In this document: one piece after another, positions 35,130-44,296 of the stretch
Layout of the letters: every line of letters starts with the position of its first letter
Numbering within the stretch: the first letter of the stretch is position 1
DNA from: Gracilibacillus dipsosauri
GTDB taxonomy: Bacteria > Bacillota > Bacilli > Bacillales > Amphibacillaceae
Direction of reading: 5' to 3'
Assembly: GCF_003176895.1 (NCBI RefSeq)
Contig: NZ_QGTD01000008.1
Location: forward strand, 558,001 to 622,000
DNA: 64,000 nt
Position numbers and translations under genes: made by a program
Notes under the pieces: generated by a model
What the model was told of the DNA's origin: nothing
What the model saw: only the letters and a program-made list of their open reading frames with translations
Databases searched by the model: none

Positions 35130-35303
35130 TCACTTATCTTTATCAGCTAGTAATCCTCTCACCATACAATTACTTTTTTGAAAATTAAATCTTTCATAAA
35201 ATTCGTTGGCATCTTTCGTAGCTAAAGCAAAACGAGTATTTTGTACTTCTGGATGTGTCTACATACATTCAACCAGCCAAGAGCCCAAACCGTTGTCCTT
35301 ATT
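35130..35303 (-). pseudogene. decayed GNAT N-acetyltransferase fragment
   Basis: The minus-strand reading frame gives GLGSWLVECM, a stop (TAG at about 35261), then THPEVQNTRFALATKDANEF and YERFNF, ending at TGA 35130-35132. This matches the C-terminal half of GNAT acetyltransferases: the G-x-G acetyl-CoA loop, HPE(V/L)Q, LAT-[KR]-DA, and Y-x-[KR]-F-x-F. The in-frame stop and the loss of recognisable sequence upstream (further stops before 35303) mark it as a remnant. Confidence 0.75.
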
Positions 35304-35756
35304 ACTACTATTAAACTTCCAAATATACTTAAATTGGTCTTGTTCTCACTCCAATTCGATTTTAACATAAAATACCAACAATTAGTCTAAAATTAGTCTA
35401 AAATTTTTAAAAATAAGGGTAGTACCAGCGAAGCTGACACCGCCCGCCATAAGGAAATCTCAAGATAATAATAAGTAATAAGTTGTATAAGTTAAATACT
35501 TCCCACTGTTCAACAATCGCGCCCGATTGAGCCCTATTGGAAGCATCTTTAATACCAACGAATGGTAGGTTTAATGTTTTAAAAGTTAATGATCTCGATT
35601 TTCTTTCTCGATGTGGTTTTAAGATAAAAAACGTGATATTCTTATTCCGTCGAAGGAAGTAATCCATTAATCCAATAGAAAAAAGCAGTTTCTGAAATAA
35701 ATTTGGAGAAAAGGGTTTTGTTTGTTTAAAAATATAAACCACCAGGGAGAGGAAAA
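35304..35756. other. non-coding or decayed stretch before the ArsR gene
   Basis: No convincing gene. A 111-codon minus-strand frame (35407-35742) has no ribosome-binding site and no family signature. The stretch 35420-35452 is noticeably more GC-rich than its surroundings and holds small palindromes (GGTAGTACC, CAGC-GAA-GCTG). Two direct copies of ATTAGTCTAAA occur near 35382-35403. It may be the remains of an inserted element. Confidence 0.4.
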
Positions 35757-36131
35757 ATGATTAATCAGGGAGACGAAGAAAATCTGGTAAACAAATTCAA
35801 AGAAAATCAAGATATATTATTTGCAATCGGAGATCAAACTAGGCAAGCCATCCTTATTACCCTAATGCAAGGGCTGCAACATCCCGGTATGCGAGTGGGA
35901 GAGATTACGGCAAAAACACATCTTTCACGCCCAACCGTATCCCATCATTTAAAAATATTGAAGGATGCGCAGATCATCAGTGTGCATAAAGAAGGAACCA
36001 TGAATTATTATCACCTAGACTCCAAAAGCAAGCTCTTGACACTTAAAGGTCTCGTCGATCAGATCGAGGAAATGTTTTTGCAATGTAAATCAGACACTAT
36101 CCTATATCAGGACGAAAGGAACAGGGTATGA
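35757..36131 (+). CDS. ArsR-family winged-helix regulator
   Basis: A 124-aa regulator with the ArsR fold: GDQTRQAILITLMQG, recognition helix HLSRPTVSHHLKILKDAQII, and wing KEGTMNYYHLD. No obvious metal-binding CxC motif, so the signal may not be a metal. GGGAGAGG lies about 4 nt before the ATG. It overlaps the aldo-keto reductase start by 4 bp (ATGA), so it probably autoregulates this two-gene operon. Confidence 0.9.
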   Translation: MINQGDEENLVNKFKENQDILFAIGDQTRQAILITLMQGLQHPGMRVGEITAKTHLSRPTVSHHLKILKDAQIISVHKEGTMNYYHLDSKSKLLTLKGLVDQIEEMFLQCKSDTILYQDERNRV

Positions 36132-37003
36132 AAATGACTGTAGAAACTAAGACAATTGAAGCGGTTAATGGCGTAAAAATCCCTCAATTGGGTTTCGGGG
36201 TTTACAAAATAAAGAAAAAAGAAGAGTTTGAAATGTCGATTCGTGAGGCTATCCGGGTAGGTTTTCGCCATTTTGATACGGCAAAAATTTATGGGAACGA
36301 AAAAGCATTAGGAACAGCCATTGAAAAAAGTCAGATCCCCCGAGAAAAATTTTTTATTACTTCGAAGGTGTGGAATACGGATCACGGTTATAAAGCCACT
36401 AAGAATGCGTTTGAACAAACCTGTAAAAAGCTTAATGTAAAATATCTTGATATGTACCTCATCCATTTTGCTTCACCTCATTATTTGGAAACATGGAAAG
36501 CAATGGAGGAACTATACATGGAGGGAAGGATTAAAGTAATTGGCGTTGCGAATTTTGAAATTCAACACCTTGAAAACATCATGAAACATTCTGAAATCGC
36601 ACCGATGATTAACCAGATCGAGACTCACCCGGAGTTCCCACAAAATGAACTTCATGACTACCTCAAGAATCACCACATCTTACATGAGGCTTGGGGACCG
36701 TTGGGACAAGGGAATAAAGCATTACTAGAACATCCGGATTTAAAGACAATTGCTCATGAACATCAGAAAACGGTAGCTCAAATCATTCTACGTTGGCATC
36801 TACAACGAGGAATTATTATTATTCCCAAATCATCAAATCCACAAAGAATTAAAGAGAACAGCGATATTTTTGATTTTGTGTTAACCCATGAAGAAATGGG
36901 GAAAATCAGCCAACTCAACACGGGTAGAAGGTATTCAATTAAACCCACTGGCTATATGATTAATCCATTTTACAATAGATTGATGAAAATTTTCATGAAG
37001 TAA
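36128..37003 (+). CDS. aldo-keto reductase
   Basis: A 291-aa NADPH-dependent carbonyl reductase of the (beta/alpha)8 AKR5 type. The catalytic tetrad is visible: Asp and Tyr in FDTAKIYGNE, Lys in FITSKVWN and His in YLIHFASPHY. The cofactor-binding IIIPKSSNPQRIKEN is near the C-terminus. The histidine-motif position has FAS where most relatives have a Trp (HWP), a substitution that may change substrate. Co-transcribed with the ArsR gene; it might detoxify an aldehyde the regulator senses (inference). Confidence 0.9.
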   Translation: MKMTVETKTIEAVNGVKIPQLGFGVYKIKKKEEFEMSIREAIRVGFRHFDTAKIYGNEKALGTAIEKSQIPREKFFITSKVWNTDHGYKATKNAFEQTCKKLNVKYLDMYLIHFASPHYLETWKAMEELYMEGRIKVIGVANFEIQHLENIMKHSEIAPMINQIETHPEFPQNELHDYLKNHHILHEAWGPLGQGNKALLEHPDLKTIAHEHQKTVAQIILRWHLQRGIIIIPKSSNPQRIKENSDIFDFVLTHEEMGKISQLNTGRRYSIKPTGYMINPFYNRLMKIFMK

Positions 37004-37094
37004 GTCAGTGAATAATTTTAATGCCATTACCTACCTTTTAGTAATGAAAAACCTAGATTGTCTCATATATAATGAATTCTTTTGTCTATTAATT

Positions 37095-37138
37095 TAAAAA
37101 AGCTTAATTTCTCTATTTAACATGAAGAAATTAAGCTT
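37095..37138 (-). terminator. terminator of the second DinB-like gene
   Basis: AAGCTTAATTTCT and its complement form a 13-bp stem with a 13-nt loop; on the minus strand it runs into TTTTTTAAATT. It lies 39 bp past the stop at 37177. Confidence 0.8.
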
Positions 37139-37176
37139 AATTTGGCTGAAAGTTATGGAATTTCTACTACTTTTTT

Positions 37177-37677
37177 CTAACTTTGGTACCAATACAATGC
37201 AACATCATTCATAGCGGAAGCATATCCTAGTTGTCTTAACATCGTGGTAATATTTCCTCGATGATAAGTACCATGATTGGCAACATGAAATAATATTTCT
37301 GAATACGCGGTTTCTCTAGGACCTGTCCAAGGATTATTCAGATTTATTCTCTTTTCTAAATCTGATTGACTATTTATCCATTCTTGATATTGTATAGCAA
37401 GTTCTTCATTAGACTCTATAAATTTATTTGCAGAATAGGAATTTGTCTCCTCTACAAGCGCCATAGACACTTCTAATGCTTCTTGCATATCCATTCCTTT
37501 CAGTGTTTCTAGCCACATAACATCTACCACATAGATGTGACTAAATGTTTTAGCGATGGTTGGATAGGAACTGCTAACCTCATCATATAGGACATTGCTC
37601 GGTAATTCTCTCATTCTTTCTAGTAATACCTTATTAGCCCAAACGTGATAATTGTACATATTTTTTGCATGATTCAT
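37177..37677 (-). CDS. DinB-family protein
   Basis: A 166-aa four-helix protein. Family marks: YHVWANKVLLERM near the N-terminus, SHIYVVDVMWLE (His ligand) and the closing HVANHGTYHRGNI, with the two histidines that complete a nickel/zinc-type site. This is the YjoA/DinB branch. ATG at 37677 is used because AAGGAG lies about 10 nt upstream and the N-terminus then aligns with the family; the extension to 37755 has none. The WYL regulator gene ends 75 bp upstream on the same strand and may control it. Confidence 0.85.
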   Translation of the reverse strand: MNHAKNMYNYHVWANKVLLERMRELPSNVLYDEVSSSYPTIAKTFSHIYVVDVMWLETLKGMDMQEALEVSMALVEETNSYSANKFIESNEELAIQYQEWINSQSDLEKRINLNNPWTGPRETAYSEILFHVANHGTYHRGNITTMLRQLGYASAMNDVALYWYQS

Positions 37678-37751
37678 TGAACAACCACTCCTTAACTTCT
37701 GTTTTTTTGTTTCTATTTGTATTATAAAAAAAGATATATGACAGCAGTTTG

Positions 37752-38669
37752 TCATACATCTTCATAAAGTTTAACTATTTTTTTTGCTTCTTCTATTAGG
37801 ATGGCTTGCAGTTCAACAGGTTTTATAATTTTCACCCCACTACCAAAACCTAACAGAATAGATTTAAGCCACCTGGCATGTAGAGGTTCATAAACAGAAA
37901 TGGTAAATGTCATACTTCCATCACGGTTAAGGACCTTCGGATAATTCCGGAATTGGTCTAATGCTCCTGATAAGGAGTTGGGATGCACCCAAATTACTAC
38001 ATCTTCAAATCGTTCCATATCGGACTTTGAATGTGATAACTCATCATCATTAATTTTATGATTTTGAAGATACGTATCTTGTGTTATGGTTATATTCATC
38101 ATACGTGAGATCCGAAATTCTCTGTAATCCTTCCGTTCTCTACAAAAACTATAAATGTACCAGTTTCGGAACCGATAACGAAGGTGAATAGGTTCTATTT
38201 CTCGTGCAGTAAATTCATTTTTACTACTTACATAATCAAAACGAATTACTTTTTTATCAAGTATAGCCATTCGTAGTTCGGTTAACAAACGCGGCTCTGT
38301 TCTATGACTAGCCAAGTCAATCAATAGAGATTTATCGTAACCGGTTGGATCCACTGCAGACAACTTATCCATCGTATGTTGCATGTTTTTATCTTCAAAA
38401 ATTCTCGACAAGCTACTGAGTACTGTAAGTAGAATGGAAATATCATTAGAGCCCATGAAGCTCTTGTCCATTTTGTATCCCTCAATGATCCCGAAACCAC
38501 CGTTCGTACCTTGATGCGAAACAACAGGTATTCCAGCTGCACAAATAGCATCGATGTCTCGATAAATAGTCCGTGTTGTTACTTGAAATTCATCAGCTAA
38601 GCGAGAAGCTGACAAAATTTCATTATTTAGGAGTTTAAATATAATGGCTAGCAATCGTTCTAATTTCAA
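37752..38669 (-). CDS. HTH-WYL domain transcriptional regulator (YafY-like)
   Basis: A 305-aa regulator: N-terminal helix-turn-helix (ASRLADEFQVTTRTIYRDI) and a WYL domain at about 140-215, with the core IHLRYRFRNWYIYSFCRERKD and RISRMMNI, then a WCX-like C-terminal region. WYL domains bind nucleic acid or nucleotides, and such regulators often sit beside DNA-damage or defence genes. The start is TTG at 38669 with AAAGGA 5-6 nt upstream. The adjacent DinB gene is the likely target. Confidence 0.9.
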   Translation of the reverse strand: MKLERLLAIIFKLLNNEILSASRLADEFQVTTRTIYRDIDAICAAGIPVVSHQGTNGGFGIIEGYKMDKSFMGSNDISILLTVLSSLSRIFEDKNMQHTMDKLSAVDPTGYDKSLLIDLASHRTEPRLLTELRMAILDKKVIRFDYVSSKNEFTAREIEPIHLRYRFRNWYIYSFCRERKDYREFRISRMMNITITQDTYLQNHKINDDELSHSKSDMERFEDVVIWVHPNSLSGALDQFRNYPKVLNRDGSMTFTISVYEPLHARWLKSILLGFGSGVKIIKPVELQAILIEEAKKIVKLYEDV

Positions 38670-38734
38670 TGCTTCTTTCCTTTCTTTAGTAAAATAATTT
38701 AACTCGGATATAGCTTAATTGGTACATTTAGGAG

Positions 38735-38938
38735 TTAATCAAACATATCCGCTACTAAGTTACTGAACTCTCTCAAATAGTGAAGATAATTGCCCACACC
38801 ATAGTTATACATTTTGTTGTACATCTTTGCAACGACAAGATTATGTTTAGGCATATCAATAATATTCGAGATGAAAGGTTTTTTTGTATAAGTTGGTCTT
38901 CGAAAACCTTGATGAATCTTTTTACAAACATTCTGCAT
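38735..38938 (-). CDS. 67-codon open frame, possible gene remnant
   Basis: The translation has protein-like composition (aromatic and charged residues well mixed; ending in LREFSNLVADMFD), but there is no ribosome-binding site before the ATG and I recognise no family. It fills most of the 284-bp gap between the WYL regulator and the Nudix gene. It may be the C-terminal remnant of a lost gene or a chance frame. Confidence 0.25.
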   Translation of the reverse strand: MQNVCKKIHQGFRRPTYTKKPFISNIIDMPKHNLVVAKMYNKMYNYGVGNYLHYLREFSNLVADMFD

Positions 38939-38953
38939 TTATTAAAAAGATCA

Positions 38954-39421
38954 TTATTTTATTACTGGCTGTGAAACTCCATTTACCCAGTCTAGTATAA
39001 ATGGAGCCTGGTGATTGTTTAAGCTTTTTGGTATTTCATTTTTATGTAAGAAGGCTAAATCTTTACTCTCATTATTCGCAATAAGTTTTCCATTGAAGTC
39101 GGTTACTTTAAATATAATTTGAACACTAAAAACTTTATCTCCATTTGAATAGTGTGCAAATCCGTTTTCACCAGAATAAATACCAAACAGTTCTACCTTG
39201 TTTAACTGAAGATTAGTTTCTTCTTGTACTTCTCTTTTTACTGTCTCCTCAAAAGTCTCACCAATCTCTAATATGCCACCAGGTATTCCCCAATGGTTAT
39301 AGTCCGTTCTTTTCTGTAATAAAATTCTTCCTAAACCATCTTCAATAATCGCCCCACAACCAACTGTTATTAGAGTCTCTTTTCCAATCAACTTTCTCAT
39401 CGTTTTTATATAATCATTCAT
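38954..39421 (-). CDS. Nudix hydrolase
   Basis: A 155-aa hydrolase. The Nudix box G-x5-E-x7-REVQEE is complete in GGILEIGETFEETVKREVQEETNL, split as GGILEIGE and REVQEET. An N-terminal strand CGAIIEDGLGRILLQKR and WGIPGG precede it. Small Nudix proteins of this type hydrolyse nucleoside diphosphate derivatives; the substrate is unknown. ATG at 39421 follows AGAGGA. Monocistronic. Confidence 0.92.
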   Translation of the reverse strand: MNDYIKTMRKLIGKETLITVGCGAIIEDGLGRILLQKRTDYNHWGIPGGILEIGETFEETVKREVQEETNLQLNKVELFGIYSGENGFAHYSNGDKVFSVQIIFKVTDFNGKLIANNESKDLAFLHKNEIPKSLNNHQAPFILDWVNGVSQPVIK

Positions 39422-39530
39422 ATTTTATTCCTCTAATCAACATTTTAATAATTAATTTCCTAATAATAGATAGTAATGCTAGTCTCAATCCTGGTTGTCT
39501 CGTCAAGGATTTTAATTATTACCAAGTGTT

Positions 39531-39632
39531 TATCTTGGTTATCTTGCTTGCTAGCATGACTTTTGCCAAGATATATCCTTTTATCTTGGTTTTCTTTCCT
39601 GCCAGTTTGACTATCACCTAGATATATTCTTT
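39531..39632. repeat. 51-bp imperfect tandem repeat with hairpin potential
   Basis: Two units, 39531-39581 and 39582-39632, match at about 40 of 51 positions; a more decayed third may lie at 39480-39530. Unit 1 has TATCTTGG and CCAAGATA as an 8-bp stem across 27 nt; unit 2 keeps it with one mismatch. It occupies the 365-bp gap between the Nudix gene and hisI, which otherwise holds only the his terminator. Confidence 0.65.
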
Positions 39633-39727
39633 TATTTGCTAATCACACCATTCCTTGCGATTAATTATAGAAGAAGAGGTTAAACATGTAAAATTGTTTC
39701 TCAATAAGGAATAACAGAAAGTAATTC

Positions 39728-39758
39728 AAAAAACCATCCTAAAAAATGTAGGATGGTT
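39728..39758 (-). terminator. terminator of the histidine operon
   Basis: AACCATCCTA / TAGGATGGTT, a 10-bp perfect stem with a 7-nt loop, followed on the minus strand by a T-run. It lies about 30 bp past the hisI stop. Confidence 0.85.
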
Positions 39759-39786
39759 CTTTCTGCATCTATTCTAGAATCTAATC

Positions 39787-40437
39787 TTACCAATCTTTTA
39801 TTTCGGGTCGGTCCCCTTTACTATTGCCTTTTTTAGCAAAGCGATTGGTTAATTCTTGTTTAACATCCTCGAGGCTTACACCTTGATTAGCCATCATAAC
39901 GAACGTGTGGTAGAGTAAATCACTCACCTCATTGGTTAATTCTTCGTTATCCTTATTTTTCGCTGCAATGACAACCTCTCCGGCCTCCTCGATTACTTTT
40001 TTACCTATTTTGTCAACACCTTTTTCATATAAGTAATTCGTGTAGGAGTTCTCTACACGATGTTCTTTTCTATCTTCTACCTCTTGCATAACTTCCTCGA
40101 TGATCGCTGAATGGTAAGGAGAAGTGCCATTATCCTTTACATGATTGAAGAAGCAAGAGGTTTCACCTGTATGACAAGCAGGACCATTTGGAATGACTTT
40201 AATGTGTAACGTATCGTGATCACAATCTAAATCAATCGATTGCACCTGTTGTGTATTTCCAGAAGTTGCCCCTTTATGCCATAATTCTTCTCTTGATCGT
40301 GAATAGAACCAGGTCTCATTGGTTTCTATTGTTTTTTGATAGGCCTCCTCGTTCATATATGCTAGCATGAGAACTTCTTTTGTCTGTAAATCTGTAATAA
40401 TTGCTGGAATTAAACCTTTTGAAAAATCAGGCTTCAC
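39787..40437 (-). CDS. hisI: bifunctional phosphoribosyl-AMP cyclohydrolase / phosphoribosyl-ATP pyrophosphatase
   Basis: A 216-aa fusion doing histidine steps 2 and 3. The HisI half (about 1-105) has zinc and magnesium ligands in [18 protein letters not shown] and [13 protein letters not shown]. The HisE half (about 115-205) has [15 protein letters not shown] and EVSDLLYH. The fused form is as in B. subtilis. Last gene of the operon, overlapping hisF by 11 bp. Confidence 0.96.
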   Translation of the reverse strand: MKPDFSKGLIPAIITDLQTKEVLMLAYMNEEAYQKTIETNETWFYSRSREELWHKGATSGNTQQVQSIDLDCDHDTLHIKVIPNGPACHTGETSCFFNHVKDNGTSPYHSAIIEEVMQEVEDRKEHRVENSYTNYLYEKGVDKIGKKVIEEAGEVVIAAKNKDNEELTNEVSDLLYHTFVMMANQGVSLEDVKQELTNRFAKKGNSKGDRPEIKDW

Positions 40438-41185
40438 GAATAGTCACTCCTTGCTGTTTACATGCTTCTTTTACTTCTTGAATTGTAAAGGTATTTTCAT
40501 GAAAAATCGATGCTGCAAGTCCTGCTGATACATCTGTCTGATTAAATACTTCTGGGAAATGCTCTGGCTTTCCTACACCTCCAGAAGCTATAACCGGGAT
40601 GCGCACGGCAGCCACAACAGCTTCTGTTAAGGGATGATCAAATCCATTCTTCACACCATCTGTATCCACACTTGTTAATAAAATCTCGCCTGCACCTTTT
40701 GTTTCTACTTCCTTTGCCCATTCAATCGCATCAATTCGCGTATCTTTTGTTCCTCCATGTGTCATGACGTGCCATTTGTCACCAACACGTTTCGCGTCGA
40801 TTGCGACAACAATACACTGTGCACCAAATCGCTCAGAGGCTTCCGATATGAGAGAAGGATTTTGGACAGCAGCCGAATTCATGCCTACCTTATCTGCTCC
40901 GGCTTGTAATAAGCGATTCACATCCTCTATCGAGCGTACACCACCCCCGACTGTAAATGGGACAAACACATTTTTTGCAGTCTCTCTTACAATATCAACC
41001 ATTGTTTGGCGACCTTCATTGGTTGCTGAGATATCTAAAAACACAATTTCGTCTGCTCCAACCTTAGAATAATTAGATGCCATTTCAACTGGGTCTCCTA
41101 ATTCTCTTAGTCCTACGAAATTTGTCCCTTTTACAACTTTTCCTTCCTTTACATCTAAACAAGGAATAATTCTTTTCGCAATCAT
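40427..41185 (-). CDS. hisF: imidazole glycerol phosphate synthase cyclase subunit
   Basis: A 252-aa (beta/alpha)8 barrel that, with HisH, makes imidazole glycerol phosphate and AICAR from PRFAR and ammonia. Catalytic Asp11 (IPCLDVKEG) and the second Asp in VAIDAKRV are present, and the phosphate sites VGGGVRS and ASGGVG are intact. The N-terminal KRIIPCLDV and [16 protein letters not shown] mark HisF and not the homologous HisA. The start overlaps the hisH stop by 4 bp, so no hisA lies between them. Confidence 0.96.
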   Translation of the reverse strand: MIAKRIIPCLDVKEGKVVKGTNFVGLRELGDPVEMASNYSKVGADEIVFLDISATNEGRQTMVDIVRETAKNVFVPFTVGGGVRSIEDVNRLLQAGADKVGMNSAAVQNPSLISEASERFGAQCIVVAIDAKRVGDKWHVMTHGGTKDTRIDAIEWAKEVETKGAGEILLTSVDTDGVKNGFDHPLTEAVVAAVRIPVIASGGVGKPEHFPEVFNQTDVSAGLAASIFHENTFTIQEVKEACKQQGVTIREA

Positions 41186-41808
41186 GCGTCCATCCCCCTA
41201 ATAGGTGAATATTCTTCCGTTAATTTCATCACGATTTTTAACAGCTCCACGCCAACCTCTCCGCTTTTTTCTGGATGAAATTGAATACCAAATACATTCC
41301 TATCCCTTACCATTGCAGGTACCCTAGCACCATAGTTTGTCGTAGCAACGAGATATTTTTGCTGTGTTGTAGCTTGATAAGAATGCACAAAATAGACATG
41401 TTTGTCCCGAAGCTTAGCAAATGCCTCGTTCTGATTTTCAATTTGAAGCTGATTCCATCCGATATGTGGTAGAATAAAGCTTGTTTCTATTCTTTCAACC
41501 GTGCCTGGAATTAATCCGAGTCCTTCTGTCAGACCATTTTCATAACCCTTTTCAAACAATAACTGCATACCAAGACAAATTCCGATAAAAGGTTTTTCCT
41601 TCGCTAGCTCACGTAATGGCTGCATTAGACCTCTCGTTTCAATTTCTTCAACTGCTGCTTTAAAGGATCCGACACCAGGTAAAATGATATGACTTGCTTT
41701 TTTTAATCGTTCAACTGAATCCGTTATTTCTATCTCATAGCCTAATTTCTGAAAGGCAGTTGTTACACTTGCTACATTACCCATTCCATAATCTACGATG
41801 GCAATCAT
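41182..41808 (-). CDS. hisH: imidazole glycerol phosphate synthase glutaminase subunit
   Basis: A 208-aa class I glutamine amidotransferase feeding ammonia to HisF. The triad is visible: Cys in [11 protein letters not shown], and His and Glu in [11 protein letters not shown]. The N-terminus [12 protein letters not shown] is typical. It overlaps hisB and hisF by 4 bp each, showing tight coupling. Confidence 0.96.
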   Translation of the reverse strand: MIAIVDYGMGNVASVTTAFQKLGYEIEITDSVERLKKASHIILPGVGSFKAAVEEIETRGLMQPLRELAKEKPFIGICLGMQLLFEKGYENGLTEGLGLIPGTVERIETSFILPHIGWNQLQIENQNEAFAKLRDKHVYFVHSYQATTQQKYLVATTNYGARVPAMVRDRNVFGIQFHPEKSGEVGVELLKIVMKLTEEYSPIRGMDA

Positions 41809-42392
41809 TCGATTAACCCCTTCGTAGAATTAACCCCTTTTATTTCTGGATTAATCCGAATAGCCTCTGATAAGGACCGACCTAATGCTTTAAAGATTGC
41901 CTCGATCTTGTGGTGAGTATTTTGACCATATAATACCTTAGCATGAAGTGTAATGCCTGCTTGAAAGGCAAATGCTTGCAAAAATTCCTGAACTAATTCT
42001 GTATCAAAATTACCTAGTTTTGAGTTATCAAAGGATGCATCAAATACAAGAAACGGTCTACCACTAATATCCAGTGCAACAAATCCAAGTGATTCATCCA
42101 TTGGCACATAAGCACTGCCGTAGCGATTAATCGATTTCTTATCACCTAACGCTTCTTTTATTAACTGACCTAAGACAATTCCGACATCTTCAACAGTATG
42201 GTGACTATCAATATGCAAATCTCCATTTGCTTTTACTTCTAAACCAATTCGACCATGTCGCGCGAATAACTCGAGCATATGATCAAAAAAACCCACCCCT
42301 GTATCAATGTTGACTTCACTTGGATCATCTAAATGGACCGATATACTAATCTGGGTTTCAAATGTCTTTCTCTGTTTACTAGCTGTTCTCAT
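41805..42392 (-). CDS. hisB: imidazoleglycerol-phosphate dehydratase
   Basis: A 195-aa monofunctional dehydratase. Manganese-binding motifs are present: [25 protein letters not shown], and the C-terminal [14 protein letters not shown]. No histidinol phosphatase domain is fused; that activity is supplied by hisJ, divergent from this operon. Confidence 0.96.
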   Translation of the reverse strand: MRTASKQRKTFETQISISVHLDDPSEVNIDTGVGFFDHMLELFARHGRIGLEVKANGDLHIDSHHTVEDVGIVLGQLIKEALGDKKSINRYGSAYVPMDESLGFVALDISGRPFLVFDASFDNSKLGNFDTELVQEFLQAFAFQAGITLHAKVLYGQNTHHKIEAIFKALGRSLSEAIRINPEIKGVNSTKGLIE

Positions 42393-42395
42393 CTA

Positions 42396-43679
42396 TTATT
42401 TTCCCTCCAAGCGCTTGGAAACGGCTCTTCCGTGTCCTTCAAGCTGTTCTTCATTTGCTATATTAATGACATGTTCACTCGCTTCTTTAAGTGCGGTTTC
42501 TGAGTAATAGAGATAGGTAGTTTTTTTAACAAAATCATCGACTGATAGTCCTGAAGAGAATCTTGCCGTGCCGGATGTTGGCAATACATGGTTTGGACCT
42601 GCATAGTAATCGCCTAAAGCTTCAGGTGTATAGTGTCCTAGAAAAACGGAACCAGCATGTCTCACCTTATTCAAATAACTGATCGGATCCTTGACTTGAA
42701 CTTCTAAGTGTTCTGGTGCAATTTTATTTGCGATTTGGAACGCTTCTTCTAGTGTCTTCACTACGACACCTGCACCTTTTTCTGTTAATGCGGCCTCTGC
42801 TATGGACTGTCTCGGTAAATCATCACATTGATTCTCAAGCTCTAGCTGTACTTGTTTCATCATTTCAGAAGATGTGGTAATTAAAAATGCACGTGCATTT
42901 GTATCATGCTCTGCTTGAGCGATTAGGTCTGCTGCAATAAAGATTGGATTTGCAGTTCCGTCTGCAATAATTGCTACTTCACTAGGACCAGCGATCATAT
43001 CGATACCTACATCTCCAAACACTAGTGATTTAGCTGCAGCTACATAGGCATTTCCTGGGCCTACAATCTTATCAACTGCAGGGATCGTCTCCGTTCCATA
43101 AGCGAGTGCTGCGATTGCTTGTGCGCCACCAACCCGATAAATTGTTGTCACTCCTGCGATATCTGCTGCAACCGAAAGGATCGGTGCAATTTCTTCTCCA
43201 TTTCTTACTGGTGTGACCATAATGACTTCCTCAACGCCAGCAAGTACTGCAGGAATGGCATTCATTAAAACAGAGGATGGGTAACAGGCTGTACCACCTG
43301 GAACATAAATTCCGACACGATCAATTGGACGGAAGAGCTGACCAGAAATAATACCATTTTCCGCTTGCATCATTCGTGAGTTATTAAGTTGCTTTTGGTG
43401 AAATGATTTAATATTTTCGGCTGCTTTTTCCAGTGATGTAATGATTTTTTGATCAACCTTATCCCATGCTTGTGTACGTTCAGCCTCACTTACAAGAAAA
43501 GAATCTGGTGCTTCTCCATCAAATTTTTCGATAAATTTGCGAACAGCTTCGTCTCCTCCACTTTGGACCTCGGCAATTATTTCACTAGCAGCTTGTATAA
43601 ATTGCTGTTTATCTTGACTGTTTGTCTTGGTTGGATTGGCATGTGTTAAAAAATCCTCCACTGAAAATAATTTAATCAT
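42396..43679 (-). CDS. hisD: histidinol dehydrogenase
   Basis: A 427-aa zinc enzyme catalysing the last two oxidations to histidine. Family signatures: DRVGIYVPGGTACYPSSVLM, VGPGNAYVAAAK, IDMIAGPSEV, DLIAQAEHD (zinc/catalytic) and APEHLEV. It overlaps hisG by 4 bp and precedes hisB by 3 bp. Confidence 0.97.
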   Translation of the reverse strand: MIKLFSVEDFLTHANPTKTNSQDKQQFIQAASEIIAEVQSGGDEAVRKFIEKFDGEAPDSFLVSEAERTQAWDKVDQKIITSLEKAAENIKSFHQKQLNNSRMMQAENGIISGQLFRPIDRVGIYVPGGTACYPSSVLMNAIPAVLAGVEEVIMVTPVRNGEEIAPILSVAADIAGVTTIYRVGGAQAIAALAYGTETIPAVDKIVGPGNAYVAAAKSLVFGDVGIDMIAGPSEVAIIADGTANPIFIAADLIAQAEHDTNARAFLITTSSEMMKQVQLELENQCDDLPRQSIAEAALTEKGAGVVVKTLEEAFQIANKIAPEHLEVQVKDPISYLNKVRHAGSVFLGHYTPEALGDYYAGPNHVLPTSGTARFSSGLSVDDFVKKTTYLYYSETALKEASEHVINIANEEQLEGHGRAVSKRLEGK

Positions 43680-44296
43680 GCTTCTTTCACCCCTTTTTTG
43701 AATGATTCGATTACAGGAACTAATTGATCTCTTTTTATTTTTAAGGAAGAGCGATTGGCAATTAATCTTGCGCTAAAACTTAAGAACTCATCTTCTATTA
43801 CTAGACCGTTCTCCTTTAATGTCGTACCTGTTTCGACAATATCCACTATAGCATCTGCTAAACCTAAGATAGGAGCTAATTCAACTGAACCTTCGAGTTT
43901 AATAATATCGACGGATTCGCCCTTATTACGGAAGTATTCCTTTGTAATATTTGTAAATGTACTAGCAATCCTTTTCTTGCGATTCGGCCATTGGTAGTTT
44001 GCCTTCGTAGCTAAGGCCATTCGACATTTGCCAAAAGGTAGTGGAAATAGATTGTAAACATCTGGCTGATGCTCAATTAAAATATCTCCACCGACAATGC
44101 CAAGGTCTGCAATCCCGTTTTCTACATAGGTGGTCACATCGGCACCCTTGGCAAAAAAGAAAGAAAATTGCTCTGTTTCCACTTGAAGCTTCCTACCTTT
44201 ATTGAAAAGTGGCTCTATATCATAATTTAATTCTTGGAAAAATGCTAGAAATTGCTTTTCTAAACGCCCTTTTGTTAAGGCTATAACTGGCTTCAT
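43676..44296 (-). CDS. hisG: ATP phosphoribosyltransferase catalytic subunit, short form
   Basis: A 206-aa enzyme starting histidine synthesis from ATP and PRPP. It has ALTKGRLEKQ at the N-terminus, GIVGGDIL, and the PRPP loop DAIVDIVETGTTLKENGL. The C-terminal histidine-sensing domain of long HisG is missing, as expected for the form that needs HisZ; the hisZ stop overlaps its start by 4 bp. Confidence 0.96.
   Translation of the reverse strand: MKPVIALTKGRLEKQFLAFFQELNYDIEPLFNKGRKLQVETEQFSFFFAKGADVTTYVENGIADLGIVGGDILIEHQPDVYNLFPLPFGKCRMALATKANYQWPNRKKRIASTFTNITKEYFRNKGESVDIIKLEGSVELAPILGLADAIVDIVETGTTLKENGLVIEDEFLSFSARLIANRSSLKIKRDQLVPVIESFKKGVKEA

Noticed and set aside
35407-35742. 111-codon minus-strand frame before the ArsR gene
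   Set aside because: No ribosome-binding site, no recognisable domain, and mixed composition; I could not link it to a transposase.
40427-41185. Reading this barrel protein as HisA instead of HisF
   Set aside because: IPCLDV at the N-terminus, the second catalytic Asp in VAIDAKRV and the HisH overlap all mark HisF.
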